From: Desulfobacterales bacterium
GTDB taxonomy: Bacteria; Desulfobacterota; Desulfobacteria; Desulfobacterales; JADGBH01
Direction: 5' to 3'
DNA: 46,060 nucleotides
NCBI GenBank assembly: GCA_015231595.1
Contig: JADGBH010000036.1
Span: 1-46,060 of the forward strand
The notes under the pieces: model-generated
What the model was told of the DNA's origin: nothing
Databases searched by the model: none
The model's input: the letters and a program-made list of their open reading frames with translations, nothing else
In this document: positions 18,202 through 25,674 of the stretch, in pieces
How positions within the stretch are numbered: the stretch's first letter is position 1
How the letters are laid out: each line of letters begins with the position of its first letter
Translations under genes and position numbers: made by a program

Positions 18202-18243
18202 GGCGATTCATCCCCGCCCACAAGGGGACGGGGCGTTCTCGCC
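18202..18243 (+). repeat. Nested GC-rich hairpin at the right end of the remnant element
   Basis: GGCGA (18202-18206) pairs with TCGCC (18239-18243), and inside it CCCCG (18212-18216) pairs with CGGGG (18229-18233), with 5-base internal loops on both sides. This is the shape of an IS200/IS605 subterminal hairpin. A short T-run follows, so it could also act as a terminator. The 15 bases AAAAAGGCGATTCAT at 18198-18212 also occur at 11896-11910. Confidence 0.65.
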
Positions 18244-18382
18244 GTTTTATATAAAACAGTCATAAAATTTATTAACATAGCATTTGATATGAAATTGTCC
18301 GATGATGTATTTTCATTAAGAAATCTTCAAAAAAAAAGATAAGTTTCATTACCTACATTTTATAATTAGTCCCAAAAGTTTA

Positions 18383-18424
18383 TTGACAAATTTACTCAAG
18401 AATGATTATAGAATTGAGTAAATT
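18383..18424 (+). promoter_or_regulatory. Promoter with overlapping 11-bp operator dyad, receiver/hdr operon
   Basis: The -35 TTGACA (18383-18388) is followed after 17 bp by TTATAG (18406-18411) as a probable -10, about 60 bp before the receiver gene. A perfect inverted repeat, AATTTACTCAA (18389-18399) and TTGAGTAAATT (18414-18424), spaced by 14 bp, brackets the -10 and fills the spacer. A dimeric regulator bound there would cover the promoter. No other promoter is as clear between here and metF. Confidence 0.6.
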
Positions 18425-18468
18425 AATTAATTTTAACGTTTCCAAGTTTTTATAGGAGAATTTTAAGC

Positions 18469-18852
18469 ATGAATAAAAAAAGAATACTTGTAGTTGATGA
18501 TGAGCCTGATTTGGCTGACATTGTGAAAAAAAACTTAGAAAAAGAAGGATATGAAGTTGAGCTTGCTTATGATGGAGAAGAAGCTTTACAAAAAATAAGA
18601 AAAAATCCTCCAGACGGAATAGTTCTTGACGTTATGATGCCTGAAAAGGACGGATACGCAGTATGCGCTGAAATAAAAAAGGATACAAGTCTTTCAGAAA
18701 TACCAATAGTTATGCTGACGGCTGTAGCTTCCCATGTTTCATCAACAAGATATTCCCATTATGACGGCATTAGCATGGATGCTGACGATTATATTCCAAA
18801 AGGGCCTGATTCAACAAAAGAGATAGTTGAAGCAATAAAAAGATTAGTTTAA
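18469..18852 (+). CDS. Single-domain response regulator (CheY-like receiver)
   Basis: 127-residue stand-alone receiver domain. The acidic pocket is VVDDEPD near residues 7-13, the phosphoacceptor is Asp54 in VLDVMMP, and the conserved Lys111 is in IPKGP. There is no DNA-binding or enzymatic output domain, so it must act through protein contacts or phosphotransfer. An insertion-like stretch (ASHVSSTRYSHYDGISMD) between the conserved T/A residue and the Lys makes the alpha4-beta5 region unusual. It is first in line before hdrC (82-bp gap) and behind the promoter with the dyad, which suggests a tie to control of the Hdr-Met cluster; the partner kinase is not adjacent. Confidence 0.87.
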   Translation: MNKKRILVVDDEPDLADIVKKNLEKEGYEVELAYDGEEALQKIRKNPPDGIVLDVMMPEKDGYAVCAEIKKDTSLSEIPIVMLTAVASHVSSTRYSHYDGISMDADDYIPKGPDSTKEIVEAIKRLV

Positions 18853-18934
18853 TCGTATTTCACTATAAATTATACTGGTGGGATAGTTTTTAAAATTCAT
18901 AATCGGCTTATCAAAAAAAAATGAGGAATAAGTT

Positions 18935-19534
18935 ATGGCTATCCTTGAATATCACTCAAATAGTGATGTTTTCACTAATGAAGTTATTATTAAGTCCAAT
19001 CAAAATTTAAATCTTTGTTACCAATGCAGAAAATGTGCCGCTGGCTGTACTGTAGCCGATGAAACCGACTATTTTACTCCCGATCGTTTGATAAGAGCCA
19101 TACTGCTTGGCGATAAATCTACTTCCTTAAACAATAAATTAGTCTGGAAATGTGTATCTTGTTACACATGCGGAACAAGATGCCCAAATGACATTCAAAC
19201 AGGTAAAATAACAGAAACCTTAAAAAAAATGTCAAAAGAAGCTCATATAGAGCCTTTAATCCCTGAAGTTTATTATTTTCATGATTCATTTTTAAAAAGT
19301 ATAAGACGATGGGGAAGAATCAATGAAATGGAATTTATGGGGTCATATGAGCTTAAAAATTTATTTGGAAGACTAAAGCAAAAAGACTTAAAGCCTATAG
19401 TGAATGAGCTTATTCAGCAGGCTAAACTTGCTTTATCAATGCTTAAACTAAAAAGGCTTCATTTTTCTTTTGAAAAAATTAACGACCGTTATCTTATTCG
19501 GCGTTTATTCCGAAAGGCTAAAGATAAGAAATAA
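18935..19534 (+). CDS. hdrC: Heterodisulfide reductase subunit C-like iron-sulfur protein
   Basis: HdrC-type protein of 199 residues with two [4Fe-4S] motifs: CYQCRKCAAGC near residue 28 and CVSCYTCGTRCP near 75, the second followed by the usual helical region. HdrC carries electrons between HdrA and the HdrB active site in the cytosol. The C-terminal tail (from about 150) is basic. It is followed by hdrB after a 79-bp gap that holds a strong hairpin. With hdrB, hdrA and mvhD it makes a complete soluble HdrABC-MvhD set. The homologous iron-sulfur domain also forms the front of QmoC at 34915-36048. Confidence 0.9.
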   Translation: MAILEYHSNSDVFTNEVIIKSNQNLNLCYQCRKCAAGCTVADETDYFTPDRLIRAILLGDKSTSLNNKLVWKCVSCYTCGTRCPNDIQTGKITETLKKMSKEAHIEPLIPEVYYFHDSFLKSIRRWGRINEMEFMGSYELKNLFGRLKQKDLKPIVNELIQQAKLALSMLKLKRLHFSFEKINDRYLIRRLFRKAKDKK

Positions 19535-19555
19535 AAAAACTGATAACTCTTTCAA

Positions 19556-19592
19556 AGCAATAGATTTAAGGATTCTCCTTGAATCTATTGCT
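19556..19592 (+). other. Strong hairpin between hdrC and hdrB
   Basis: Arms of 17 bases (19556-19572 and 19576-19592) pair fully apart from one U-G wobble, with a 3-base loop TTC. No U-tract follows, so it is not a standard terminator. It ends 21 bp before hdrB and may protect an mRNA end or set subunit ratios. Confidence 0.8.
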
Positions 19593-19613
19593 GTTAATTA
19601 ATAAGGGAATCTT

Positions 19614-20480
19614 ATGGATATTGCCTATTACCCTGGCTGTACCCTTCATCAGTCATCAAATTTATACGATATTCAAACAAAAAAAATACTTGCTAAACTA
19701 AATATTTTTCTTAGGGAAATTAAGGACTGGTCTTGCTGCGGAGCAACATCCGCTGGAAAAACAGACTCGTTTCTTCAAACAGCTCTCCCTGCTCGAAATA
19801 TAGGGATAGCCGAATCATTCGGCTTTAGAGAAATGGTTGTTCCATGCACCGGCTGCTATTCCAATCTAATTACAGCCCAAAAAAAAATTAAAAAAGATAT
19901 ATCTCTAAAAGATGAAATAAATTCAGCAATTCCTACAAAAATTGAAGGCAACATAAAAATTTATTCGATTCTTGAGCTGCTCACAAAATTCCTTGATGCA
20001 GGTGATATTACAAAAGCTATAACGAAAAAAATTCAATCTATTAAGGCCGCATGTTATTATGGCTGCTTAACAAGATTTTCTGAAGATATTCCATTTTTCG
20101 ATGATGTTGAAAATCCCCAAAGCATGGAAAAAATTCTCGATTCGATCGGAGCGCATCATCTTGATTGGAATTACAAAACATTCTGTTGTGGAGCTTCAGC
20201 AGCAATAAATGATAATGAAACAGCTTTAAACCTCATGGCGAAAATATTTAAAGATGCTTTATCAAAAGGAGCTAACTGCATTGTTACATCTTGTCCAATG
20301 TGTCAGCTCAATCTTGACGCTCACCAAGATAAATTTTGTAAAAATCATAATATAAATGAGCGTCTTCCGATTTTTTTTATAACTGAGCTTTTAGGTGTAT
20401 GTATGGGGTTTACGCCTGAAGAATTAAATGCAGACAGACATATAATTGATGGAACAAGCTTAATAAAGGAGCTAAACTAA
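19614..20480 (+). CDS. hdrB: Heterodisulfide reductase subunit B-like protein
   Basis: HdrB-type protein of 288 residues with two cysteine-rich CCG domains, which in methanogen HdrB hold the two noncubane [4Fe-4S] clusters that split a disulfide. The first set is YYPGCTLH, WSCCGAT and CTGCYSN. The second is CYYGCLTR, FCCGASAA and SCPMCQLN. All expected cysteines are visible. The true substrate in sulfate reducers is not known; here the metVF genes suggest that the complex serves methylene-tetrahydrofolate reduction. The stop is followed at once by the hdrA start (ATG 20482), implying coupled translation. Confidence 0.92.
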   Translation: MDIAYYPGCTLHQSSNLYDIQTKKILAKLNIFLREIKDWSCCGATSAGKTDSFLQTALPARNIGIAESFGFREMVVPCTGCYSNLITAQKKIKKDISLKDEINSAIPTKIEGNIKIYSILELLTKFLDAGDITKAITKKIQSIKAACYYGCLTRFSEDIPFFDDVENPQSMEKILDSIGAHHLDWNYKTFCCGASAAINDNETALNLMAKIFKDALSKGANCIVTSCPMCQLNLDAHQDKFCKNHNINERLPIFFITELLGVCMGFTPEELNADRHIIDGTSLIKELN

Positions 20481-20481
20481 T

Positions 20482-23400
20482 ATGACAGATAATAATGGCA
20501 TAAAAAAACATGGCTCTGTTCTCATCGTAGGGGGAGGCATAGGCGGAATGCAAGCCGCTCTTGATTTAGCAGAAAGCGGCTTTAAAGTCCATATAGTTCA
20601 AAAAGACTCCTGCATTGGAGGCACAATGGCCATGCTTGATAAAACCTTTCCTACGGGAGACTGTGCAATGTGCATGATTTCCCCGAAAATGGTTGAAGTA
20701 GGCCGTCACTTAAATATTGTTCTGCATACCCTTTCTGAAGTGACTTCAATAAAAGGAGATGCCGGCGATTTTTCGGTTAAAATAAAACAGCAGGCAAGGT
20801 ATGTTGATGCTGAAAAATGCACTGGATGCGGCCTTTGTGATAAAAAATGTCCTAAACTTGTTTCAAGCGAATTTGAACAAGGTCTTGCTAATCGAAAAGC
20901 CATATATTCAGTTCTTCCGCAAGCTGTTCCTAACACAAGAGTAATTGACAGTCAAAATTGCCTTTTTTTCCAAAGGGGACGATGTAAAGCTTGCGAAAAA
21001 TTGTGTCCTTCAAAAGCTATAAATTTTAATGATTCTGAAAAAAAATTTGAACTAAAAGTCGGGTCTATTATTCTTAGTCCTGGTCTTTCAAGGTATAACC
21101 CTATTTTAAAACAGGAATTGGGATTTGGCCGTTTTAAAAATGTTGTGTCATCTGTTCAATTTGAAAGAATACTTTCAGCATCTGGTCCTTTTATGGGCAA
21201 AATCATAAGACCTACTGACGAAAGACATCCTAAAAAAATCGCATGGATTCAATGCGTAGGTTCAAGAGACTTTCATAAAGCTAATCCATGGTGTTCATCA
21301 GTGTGCTGTATGTATGCTACAAAGCAGGCAGTCATTGCAAAAGAACATGATAAAAATATTAATCCTACAATATTTTATATGGAAATGAGAGCTTTCGGAA
21401 AGGATTTTGATAAATACGTTGACAGGGCTAAAAATGAATATGGTGTTTTATACAAAAGAGCTATGATTTCAAGTGTTCATGAAGAAGCGGGCACAAATAA
21501 CCTTATTTTGAGGTATTCCAATGAAGAAGGAAAACTTCTTGACGAATCATTTGATATGGTTGTTCTTTCCATAGGATTTGAGCCACACAAGGATGCTTTA
21601 GATTTTGCAGAGACTTTCAAAATTGAGCCGAATGAATACAGATTCGCAAAAACAAGCGGATTAGCTCCTGTTCAAACATCCCAAAACGGAATTTTTGTTA
21701 CAGGAATATACCAAGGTCCAAAAGACATACCTGAAACAGTTATGCAAGGAAGTGCTGTTGCTGGAAGCGTGATGGCCATTCTTAGCGAAGTAAGAGGCAC
21801 GGAAATTTCCGAAAAAATTGTTCCTCAAGAAAAAGATGTAACGGACGAGGATGCAAGAATAGGGGTTTTTGTTTGCCACTGTGGAATCAACATATCTCAA
21901 ACCGTTGATGTTCATAAAGTTGTAAATGAAATTAAAGACCTTCCGAATGTAATTCACGCTGAAAATATGATGTATGCATGTGCTCAAGATGGTCAAGATA
22001 AAATCAAATCATTAATAGAAGAAAAAAAGCTAAACAGAGTTGTTGTTGCTTCCTGCACTCCAAGAACTCATCAGCCTTTATTTCAAGAAACCATAAGAGA
22101 AGCCGGGCTTAATAAATATTTATTTGAACTTGCTGATATTCGAGAACAATGCTCATGGTGTCACATGGGGCAAAATGAAGTTGCAACAAAAAAAGCATCA
22201 GACATTGTGAAAATGAATATTTCAAAAGCAAGGTTGCTTAGTCCAATAAAAACAGAGTCAGTAAATGTTACTCCATCCGCTCTTGTCATTGGAGGCGGAA
22301 TTTCTGGTATAATTTCAAGTTTAAATTTAAGTGATCAAGGCTTTATTGTTCATATAGTTGAAAAGGAAAAATCGCTTGGAGGTCTTGTAAATAAGCTCTT
22401 TAGAACCCTTGATAAAAGTGACATTCAAAATTTTGTAAAACAAAAGATTGCAGAAATTGAACAATCCCCAAGAATAACTGTTCATCTTGGAACAGAAGTT
22501 GACAAAACCGAAGGATTTGTAGGCAATTTTAAAACAATTCTTACGGATAAAACTACTTTTGAACATGGAGCAATAATAATAGCTAGCGGAGGAACAGAAT
22601 ATATCCCAACTGAATTTAATTTTGGACAAAATGACCGTATAATAACTCAAAGGGAATTAGAAAAAAGACTTGAACAAAGCCATCCTTCGTCTGGAAATGA
22701 ATTATACGCCATGATTCAGTGCGTAGGTTCAAGGGAAGAGCCGAATAACTATTGTTCAAGAATATGCTGCCAAGATGCTATAAAAAATGCAATTGCAATT
22801 AGAGAAAAATTTCCTAAATCAAAAGTAGTTATATTTTATAGAGACATTAGAACTTACGGCCTTAGAGAAGATTATTATCGTAAAGCAAGGGAGCTTGGAG
22901 TTATTTTTATCAGATATGAAAAAGATAAAAAGCCAGAAATAAAACTTTCAGGAAATAAAATAGGAATAGTTAGCCATGACTATATATTAAACCGACCTGT
23001 TGAGTTTAAAGCTGATTATCTTGTTCTTTCAACTGGATTAAGACCTCATCCTTATGCTCCGAAACTAAGCAAAATGTATAAAATCACTCTTAATCCTGAT
23101 GGATTTTTTCTTGAAGCCCATGTTAAGTTAAGACCAGTTGATTTTCCAAGTGAAGGAATATTTGTAGCTGGCCTTGCCCATGCTCCAAAAAATTTAGATG
23201 AAACTATTAGTCAAGCCCTTGCCGCCGCTGGTCGAGCTGGAGTTTTACTATCCCATACAAAATTAGGTGTTTCTGGAATTATTTCAAAACATAATCGTGA
23301 TATATGTATGTCATGCCTTTCATGCATTAGACATTGTCCTTTTGGAGCGCCATATATTGATGAAGATGGTAAAATAAGCCATAACGAAGTTAAATGCACA

Positions 23401-23511
23401 GGCTGCGGTATATGTGCGGGTATTTGCCCTGCAAAAGCTTTTCAAGTAAACAGTTTTAGGGACGATCAAATTTTATCCATGATTGATACCCTTGCTGAAA
23501 ACATCTGCTAA
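20482..23511 (+). CDS. hdrA: Large HdrA: fused QmoA-like module and HdrA core
   Basis: Flavin and iron-sulfur protein of 1009 residues, the bifurcating-flavin subunit of HdrABC. The first about 450 residues form a QmoA-like FAD module: Rossmann GGGIGGMQAA near 18, then a ferredoxin motif CTGCGLCDKKCP near 112. At about 465 a canonical HdrA starts again, with VCHCGINIS, VVASCTPRTH, REQCSWCH, a second Rossmann motif (VIGGGISGI near 602) and the paired C-terminal clusters CMSCLSCIRHCP and CTGCGICAGICP near 941 and 972. Classical HdrA is about 650 residues, so this is a duplicated or fused form. It is likely to bind two FADs. Confidence 0.9.
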   Translation: MTDNNGIKKHGSVLIVGGGIGGMQAALDLAESGFKVHIVQKDSCIGGTMAMLDKTFPTGDCAMCMISPKMVEVGRHLNIVLHTLSEVTSIKGDAGDFSVKIKQQARYVDAEKCTGCGLCDKKCPKLVSSEFEQGLANRKAIYSVLPQAVPNTRVIDSQNCLFFQRGRCKACEKLCPSKAINFNDSEKKFELKVGSIILSPGLSRYNPILKQELGFGRFKNVVSSVQFERILSASGPFMGKIIRPTDERHPKKIAWIQCVGSRDFHKANPWCSSVCCMYATKQAVIAKEHDKNINPTIFYMEMRAFGKDFDKYVDRAKNEYGVLYKRAMISSVHEEAGTNNLILRYSNEEGKLLDESFDMVVLSIGFEPHKDALDFAETFKIEPNEYRFAKTSGLAPVQTSQNGIFVTGIYQGPKDIPETVMQGSAVAGSVMAILSEVRGTEISEKIVPQEKDVTDEDARIGVFVCHCGINISQTVDVHKVVNEIKDLPNVIHAENMMYACAQDGQDKIKSLIEEKKLNRVVVASCTPRTHQPLFQETIREAGLNKYLFELADIREQCSWCHMGQNEVATKKASDIVKMNISKARLLSPIKTESVNVTPSALVIGGGISGIISSLNLSDQGFIVHIVEKEKSLGGLVNKLFRTLDKSDIQNFVKQKIAEIEQSPRITVHLGTEVDKTEGFVGNFKTILTDKTTFEHGAIIIASGGTEYIPTEFNFGQNDRIITQRELEKRLEQSHPSSGNELYAMIQCVGSREEPNNYCSRICCQDAIKNAIAIREKFPKSKVVIFYRDIRTYGLREDYYRKARELGVIFIRYEKDKKPEIKLSGNKIGIVSHDYILNRPVEFKADYLVLSTGLRPHPYAPKLSKMYKITLNPDGFFLEAHVKLRPVDFPSEGIFVAGLAHAPKNLDETISQALAAAGRAGVLLSHTKLGVSGIISKHNRDICMSCLSCIRHCPFGAPYIDEDGKISHNEVKCTGCGICAGICPAKAFQVNSFRDDQILSMIDTLAENIC

Positions 23512-23531
23512 AATTATGGAGGAATTATTAA

Positions 23532-23987
23532 ATGTCTGAACATACAGATACAACAAATCAAAATTCTGACTGGACACCAAATATTTTGGCAATGGCATGT
23601 CATTATTGCGCCTTTGCTGCCGCTGATTTAGCCGGTGTTATGCGGTTATCATATCCAAGTAATGTAAAAATCATACGGCTTCCTTGCACAGGAAAGCTCG
23701 ACCAGATTTATGTTCTGAGAGCCTTTGAAAAAGGCATAGATGGGGTATTTGTGGCTGGGTGACTCGAAGGTCAATGTCATTTCCTGGAAGGAAATACAAA
23801 CGCAAAAAAAAGAGTAAATCATCTTAAAAAACTTATATCCAGTGTTAATTTAGAACCTGAGCGCGTTGAGATGTATAATCTTTCAGCAGCAATGGGACAA
23901 AGATGGGCGGAAATATGTATAGAATTTAGTGATAAAATAAAAAGCATAGGGCCTTCACCTATATGGAAGGCCCTAAAAAATAAATAA
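23532..23987 (+). CDS. mvhD: MvhD-like electron-transfer subunit, selenoprotein (TGA = Sec77)
   Basis: MvhD/VhuD-type [2Fe-2S] protein that passes electrons from a hydrogenase or dehydrogenase to HdrA. The frame meets TGA at 23760-23762 but continues in the same phase to TAA 23985-23987, giving 151 residues. The residues after TGA (LEGQCHFLEGNTNAKKRV) are family sequence, and the TGA falls where homologues have Cys in a G-C-x-x-G-x-C-H motif. The C-terminal domain of QmoB in this window has Cys there (LGCKHGDDYQCHF). N-terminal cysteines are in ACHYCAF and LPCTGK. A hairpin of bacterial SECIS type follows the TGA. Gene callers would split or truncate this gene. Confidence 0.9.
23775..23798 (+). 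promoter_or_regulatory. Bacterial SECIS-like hairpin
   Basis: TGT (23775-23777) pairs with ACA (23796-23798), and, after one bulged C, ATTTCC (23779-23784) pairs with GGAAAT (23790-23795) around loop TGGAA. The loop begins 22 bases after the TGA, and its two guanines sit near its start, as expected for SelB recognition. It lies inside the coding sequence, as bacterial SECIS elements do. Confidence 0.72.
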
Positions 23988-24001
23988 TAAGGAGCTGTAA
24001 A

Positions 24002-24664
24002 ATGATTGTTGGTAGGCAAAAATCTTTAGAAGAAATATGGGATACCATAAAAAAACATAAAAAAATTTTGGTATTTGGCTGCAATACTTGCGTTGCAGTA
24101 TGTCACCAAGGCGGCAATAAAGAAGCCGAAATTATAGCTTCACTGCTCCGTATGAAAGCTACCCAGGAAGGAGTTCAAATTGAAATTCAAAATAGCGGCA
24201 TTGAAAGACAATGTGAGCATGAATTTTTTGAATCCGCCGTTGAAAAAATAAATTGGGCTGATGCCGTCCTTAGCACTGCTTGCGGCATTGGAGTTCAATT
24301 TATGGCTGAAAAATATCTAACTTTACCAGTTTATCCAGGCTTGAATACTTCTTTTATGGGAGCTGTTGAAAAGCACGGTGTATTTACTGAAAAATGTCAA
24401 GGCTGTGGAAACTGTGTTCTTGGCATAACTGGAGGAATCTGCCCTGTAAGCAGATGTGCTAAACGAATATTAAACGGACCATGCGGTGGTTCAACAAAAG
24501 GCAAATGCGAAATAAGCAAAGACTTAGATTGTGCATGGAACCTTATTATTGAAAGATTAAAGGCTTTAAATACATTAGACGATTATGACAAACTTATTCC
24601 AATAAAAGACTGGTCATCAGATAGAGCTGGTGGACCAAGAAAATATATAAACGAGGATGTCTAA
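24002..24664 (+). CDS. metV: MetV, zinc/iron-sulfur partner of methylene-THF reductase
   Basis: 220-residue protein of the MTHFR_C (MetV) family, found next to MetF in acetogens and sulfate reducers and needed for MetF activity there. Cysteine motifs are GCNTCVAVC (about residue 26-34), CQGCGNCVLG and ICPVSRCAKR (about 136-160), followed by NGPCGG. The first half is a Rossmann-like domain. It probably docks MetF onto the HdrABC-MvhD complex and relays electrons. The Shine-Dalgarno AAGGAGCT is 6 bases before the ATG, and mvhD ends 14 bp upstream. metF starts 3 bp after its stop. Confidence 0.88.
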   Translation: MIVGRQKSLEEIWDTIKKHKKILVFGCNTCVAVCHQGGNKEAEIIASLLRMKATQEGVQIEIQNSGIERQCEHEFFESAVEKINWADAVLSTACGIGVQFMAEKYLTLPVYPGLNTSFMGAVEKHGVFTEKCQGCGNCVLGITGGICPVSRCAKRILNGPCGGSTKGKCEISKDLDCAWNLIIERLKALNTLDDYDKLIPIKDWSSDRAGGPRKYINEDV

Positions 24665-24667
24665 AAT

Positions 24668-25594
24668 ATGAAGACTAACAGTAAATTAGAAAAAATTTTA
24701 TCGTCCGGCCAAATCGCCGTTACATCTGAATGTGGTCCCCCAAGGGGAAGTGATCCTGAAGTCATTATAAAAAAAGCAAACATGATTAAAGATTATGTTG
24801 ACGCTATCAATGTTACTGACAATCAAACCTCTGTAACAAGATTATGCAGCCTTGCTTCATGCATAAGGCTGAAAATGCTGGGGCTTGAGCCGATCCTTCA
24901 AATGGTTACAAGGGACAAAAATAGAATTGCCCTACAAAGTGACATACTTGGAGGAGCTTCCTTCGACATTAACAATATCCTTTGTCTTTCAGGAGATCAT
25001 CAATCCTTTGGAGATTGCGCTCAAGGACAAAATGTTTATGACCTTGATTCAATGCAGCTTCTTCAAACGGTCAGAAAAATGAGAGATGAAAGCAAGTTTT
25101 TGAATGGAGATGAAATTAAAAGACCCCCTAAAATGTTTATTGGAGCTGCAGCTAATCCATTTGCCGACCCATTTGAAATAAGGGTAAGAAGGCTTGCAAA
25201 AAAAATTGCAGCAGGTGCCGAATTTATACAGACCCAATGTATTTACAACCTTGATAAATTCGAATTATGGATGAAAATGTTAAGAGACAAAGGGCTTCAC
25301 GAAAAAGTTTATATTTTAGCTGGAGTAACTCCTTTAAAATCAGCTGGCATGGCAAAATATATGAAAAATAGAGTGCCGGGTATGGATGTTCCTGACGAAG
25401 TTGTTAAAAGAATGTCAGGCGTTCCAAAAGAAAAACAAGCAGAAGAAGGCGTAAATATCTGTGTTGAATCTATTGAAAGATTAAAAAAAGTAGAAGGAGT
25501 GAAAGGCTTTCATGTCATGGCTATTGAATGGGAAGAAATGGTTCCTGAAATTGTAAAACGGGCTGGACTTTATCCAAGACCATCATTTAATTAG
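24668..25594 (+). CDS. metF: 5,10-methylenetetrahydrofolate reductase
   Basis: Flavin-dependent TIM-barrel enzyme of 308 residues that interconverts methylene-THF and methyl-THF, a step of the methyl branch of the Wood-Ljungdahl pathway. Family features include TSECGPPRGSDPE near the N-terminus (active-site Glu), INVTDNQTS, LSGDHQSFG, GAAANPFADP, and FIQTQCIYNLDKFELWM. In acetogens and sulfate reducers MetF works with MetV and Hdr-type subunits in place of taking electrons from NADH directly, and the gene order here supports that. The TAG stop is the first part of a 21-bp tandem repeat. Confidence 0.93.
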   Translation: MKTNSKLEKILSSGQIAVTSECGPPRGSDPEVIIKKANMIKDYVDAINVTDNQTSVTRLCSLASCIRLKMLGLEPILQMVTRDKNRIALQSDILGGASFDINNILCLSGDHQSFGDCAQGQNVYDLDSMQLLQTVRKMRDESKFLNGDEIKRPPKMFIGAAANPFADPFEIRVRRLAKKIAAGAEFIQTQCIYNLDKFELWMKMLRDKGLHEKVYILAGVTPLKSAGMAKYMKNRVPGMDVPDEVVKRMSGVPKEKQAEEGVNICVESIERLKKVEGVKGFHVMAIEWEEMVPEIVKRAGLYPRPSFN

Positions 25595-25644
25595 TGAATA
25601 ACTAATAGTTAATAGTGAATAACTAATAGTTAATAGTGAATAAC
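25592..25644 (+). repeat. 21-bp tandem repeat behind metF
   Basis: Two exact copies of a 21-bp unit (25592-25612 and 25613-25633) beginning TAGTGAATAACTAATAG, plus a partial third copy to 25644. The core TAGTGAATAACTAA also occurs inverted at 14930-14943, and a looser match is at 33272. There are no spacers, so it is not a CRISPR. Confidence 0.85.
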
Positions 25645-25674
25645 CTATATCTGTAAGGAATAAGGTATTTTTAT

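Larger units (their letters stand above)
17689..18243 (+). mobile_element. Probable decayed IscB/IS200-IS605-type element
   Basis: About 555 bp bounded by two identical 17-bp GC-rich palindromic segments (CCCCGCCCACAAGGGGA at 17689 and 18212) in an otherwise AT-rich region. Between them are two short frames that look like the beginning and the end of an RRXRR/IscB-type nuclease gene joined by a deletion. The left part (17706-17760) contains TTGAG...CTCAA complementarity and may be the rest of a guide-scaffold (HEARO/omega) RNA. The right end is a nested hairpin typical of IS200/IS605 subterminal structures. It truncates a DUF3795 gene. Family assignment is from pattern memory and not from alignment. 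Confidence 0.45.

Noticed and set aside
18160..18342. 60-codon frame across the right end of the remnant element
   Set aside because: It reads through the hairpin, has no ribosome site and no family resemblance.
25592..25644. CRISPR-like repeats
   Set aside because: Units are directly abutting with no spacers, and no cas genes are present.
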